The notes below the pieces were generated by a model. The model was not told the origin of the DNA. It saw only the letters and a list, made by a program, of their open reading frames with translations, and searched no databases. Made by a program: the position numbers and the translations under genes. A DNA stretch of 55,271 nt from CAYPLH01 sp964411505 (GTDB taxonomy: Bacteria > Bacillota > Clostridia > CAYPLH01 > DUMO01). The stretch is from positions 1 through 55,271 of the forward strand of contig CAYPLH010000025.1 in NCBI GenBank assembly GCA_964411505.1, read 5' to 3'. Shown piece after piece: positions 54,214-55,271 of this stretch; within the stretch, counting starts at the first letter, position 1; each line of letters opens with the position of its first letter.

Positions 54214-54963
54214 CTAACACCTCTCTATAATCCCCTTACTTACCCCTGTCAATCTGTTTATTTGCCTTATTGAAAGACCCTCTTGCCGAAATCTTCTAAT
54301 ATAACTGTTTCTCACTTTGGCTTCTAACTGCTGAAACTCTGGTGCAGTACTACATTTTGAAACTATTCTTATAATCCCTTTTGCTTGTTCATCTGTTAGT
54401 GTAAATCTCCGCTCAATAGTATGTAATAAATTGTCTTCTGTATATTCGTTGTGGTATTCCTCAAAATGCTTAGAATTCATCATATTGAGCACAAAATCAG
54501 TATCAACAAGTTGATTGTCTCTTGGCTTCATATAACAATGATAGCTACTAAATGGATAGTCTTTTGCGTTTTTTACCAACCCGGCTTTCACCGGATTTTG
54601 GTGGATATATCGTAGTACTCTCAAAAGAGAGCCTTCATCCTCAACCGGTTCGCTTTTAAACCTACCTTGCAACAAATGCCCTACCCTCTGGTATTTTGCA
54701 TTATACCAATAGACATACCGTCCGCAGATCCTTTTAAAAATCTGCGCTAATGGTTCTTCTTCTACCTTCATTAGAAGATGCACATGGTTTCCCATAAGAC
54801 AATATGCATACAGCTTATATCCGCTTATTATCATGCAATCCTTTAATATTTCAATAAATTTTATATTGTCCTTCTCTTCTTCCAGTATGCTTTGTTGATT
54901 TATGCCCCTTAGCATTATGTGATATACTCCTGTTGAACTAAGCTGCCTAGCCTGTCTTGCCAT
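54214..54963 (-). CDS. REP-associated tyrosine transposase (RAYT)
   Basis: A 249-aa Y1 transposase of the RAYT/IS200-like type. The HUH motif is CLMGNHVHLLMKVEE (residues 55-70), the catalytic Tyr lies in the RYVYWYN...GHLLQGRFKSE region, and RYIHQNPVKAGLV and YPFSSYHCY are classic RAYT blocks. A C-terminal helix-turn-helix region (about 225-249) follows. RBS AGGAGG. REP hairpins border it on both sides, the arrangement by which RAYTs recognise and move REP sequences. Confidence 0.92.
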   Translation of the reverse strand: MARQARQLSSTGVYHIMLRGINQQSILEEEKDNIKFIEILKDCMIISGYKLYAYCLMGNHVHLLMKVEEEPLAQIFKRICGRYVYWYNAKYQRVGHLLQGRFKSEPVEDEGSLLRVLRYIHQNPVKAGLVKNAKDYPFSSYHCYMKPRDNQLVDTDFVLNMMNSKHFEEYHNEYTEDNLLHTIERRFTLTDEQAKGIIRIVSKCSTAPEFQQLEAKVRNSYIRRFRQEGLSIRQINRLTGVSKGIIERC

Positions 54964-55009
54964 CGTTTACACCTCCTAAGACATATTACCATATCCTGCT
55001 ATTACAGTC

Positions 55010-55100
55010 AAGACACACCTCCGTCCCCTGTCTTAGCGAAATAAGACAGGGGACGGAGATATGTCTTGCGACACATCTCCGTCCCCTGTCCCCTGTCTTT
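55010..55100. repeat. REP hairpins, right flank of the RAYT gene
   Basis: A half unit (55010-55035) and a full inverted pair (55042-55100): TAAGACAGGGGACGGAGATA then CGACACATCTCCGTCCCCTG, with a short extra CCCCTGTC repeat at the end. The pair could fold into a 26-bp hairpin just before the tRNA-Cys gene's 3' end. Confidence 0.85.
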
Positions 55101-55101
55101 T

Positions 55102-55176
<75 letters not shown>

Positions 55177-55212
55177 AAAATGACTGTTAACAACAGTCAA
55201 CAGTCTTTGGTT

Positions 55213-55271
55213 TGGAGCGGGTTACGAGATTTGAACTCGCGACTTTCACCTTGGCAAGGTGACACTCTACC
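55213..55271 (-). tRNA. tRNA-Gly (GCC), partial
   Basis: The 3' 59 bases are visible: encoded CCA (55213-55215), T arm GAGTTCAAATCTC and anticodon loop TTGCCAA, giving anticodon GCC. The 5' part runs out of the window. Same strand as tRNA-Cys, so a tRNA operon. Confidence 0.9.

Overview
The window is low-GC Firmicutes DNA, most likely from an anaerobic, probably spore-forming member of the Clostridia (inference). The grounds are AT-rich genes with strong Shine-Dalgarno sites, frequent TTG/GTG starts, S-layer homology domains, YesM/YesN-type regulators, an F-ATPase with a sodium-type c subunit, and tRNA genes with encoded CCA ends.

Layout. 0.2-7.1 kb is a gene graveyard: an ISAs1 transposase remnant, then head-to-tail gene pieces joined in frame to foreign tails, with only a HAD phosphatase and a MazG-like pyrophosphohydrolase looking whole. 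A leftward operon follows (50-aa basic protein, rsgA, broken acetyltransferase, methyltransferase). It sits behind a consensus promoter, a 12-codon leader ORF and two intrinsic terminators. A 248-bp MITE with a perfect 8-bp target duplication lies just upstream. 7.1-15.7 kb holds a cupin, a conserved hypothetical, an AAA/DUF4143 ATPase, an AlbA_2 regulator, a protein with a GIIGGADGPT-like motif, truncated copies of several of these, and a decapitated SLH protein.

15.7-31.3 kb is a sugar-acid/sulfated-glycan utilisation locus, all on the minus strand. It encodes a lipoprotein solute-binding protein, two CUT1 permeases, an unrecognised 712-aa protein, a D-2-hydroxyacid dehydrogenase, an FAD oxidoreductase, a YesM/YesN two-component pair, a Cys-type sulfatase and a six-hairpin (GH88/GH105-like) glycosidase. 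The transporter operon and the glycosidase-sulfatase operon carry the same 42-bp element at the same distance from the -10 box, so they are probably co-regulated by the local YesN protein.

31.4-38.2 kb carries an ABC-2 exporter operon, a PMR1/PacL-type Ca2+ ATPase and a cation diffusion facilitator whose leader looks like a riboswitch or attenuator. 38.3-42.4 kb (plus strand) is a four-gene envelope cluster: a CpsD-like protein without a usable P-loop, a CpsC/Wzz-like protein, a membrane-anchored protein and a large secreted repeat protein. 42.7-50.2 kb is a complete atp operon (Z-I-B-E-F-H-A-G-D-C), unusual for a delta subunit with a tandemly duplicated C-terminal domain and for its c subunit. 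50.4-54.2 kb is potABCD. 54.2-55.1 kb is a REP-associated tyrosine transposase (RAYT) flanked by REP hairpins, followed by tRNA-Cys and a partial tRNA-Gly.

Two short mobile families recur. REP/RAYT elements occur at 15.5, 31.3, 38.2, 38.3, 54.2 and 55.0 kb, and GTGTCTATTCA-ended MITEs at 3.6, 6.8 and 34.1 kb. No CRISPR array, rRNA or replication origin was seen.
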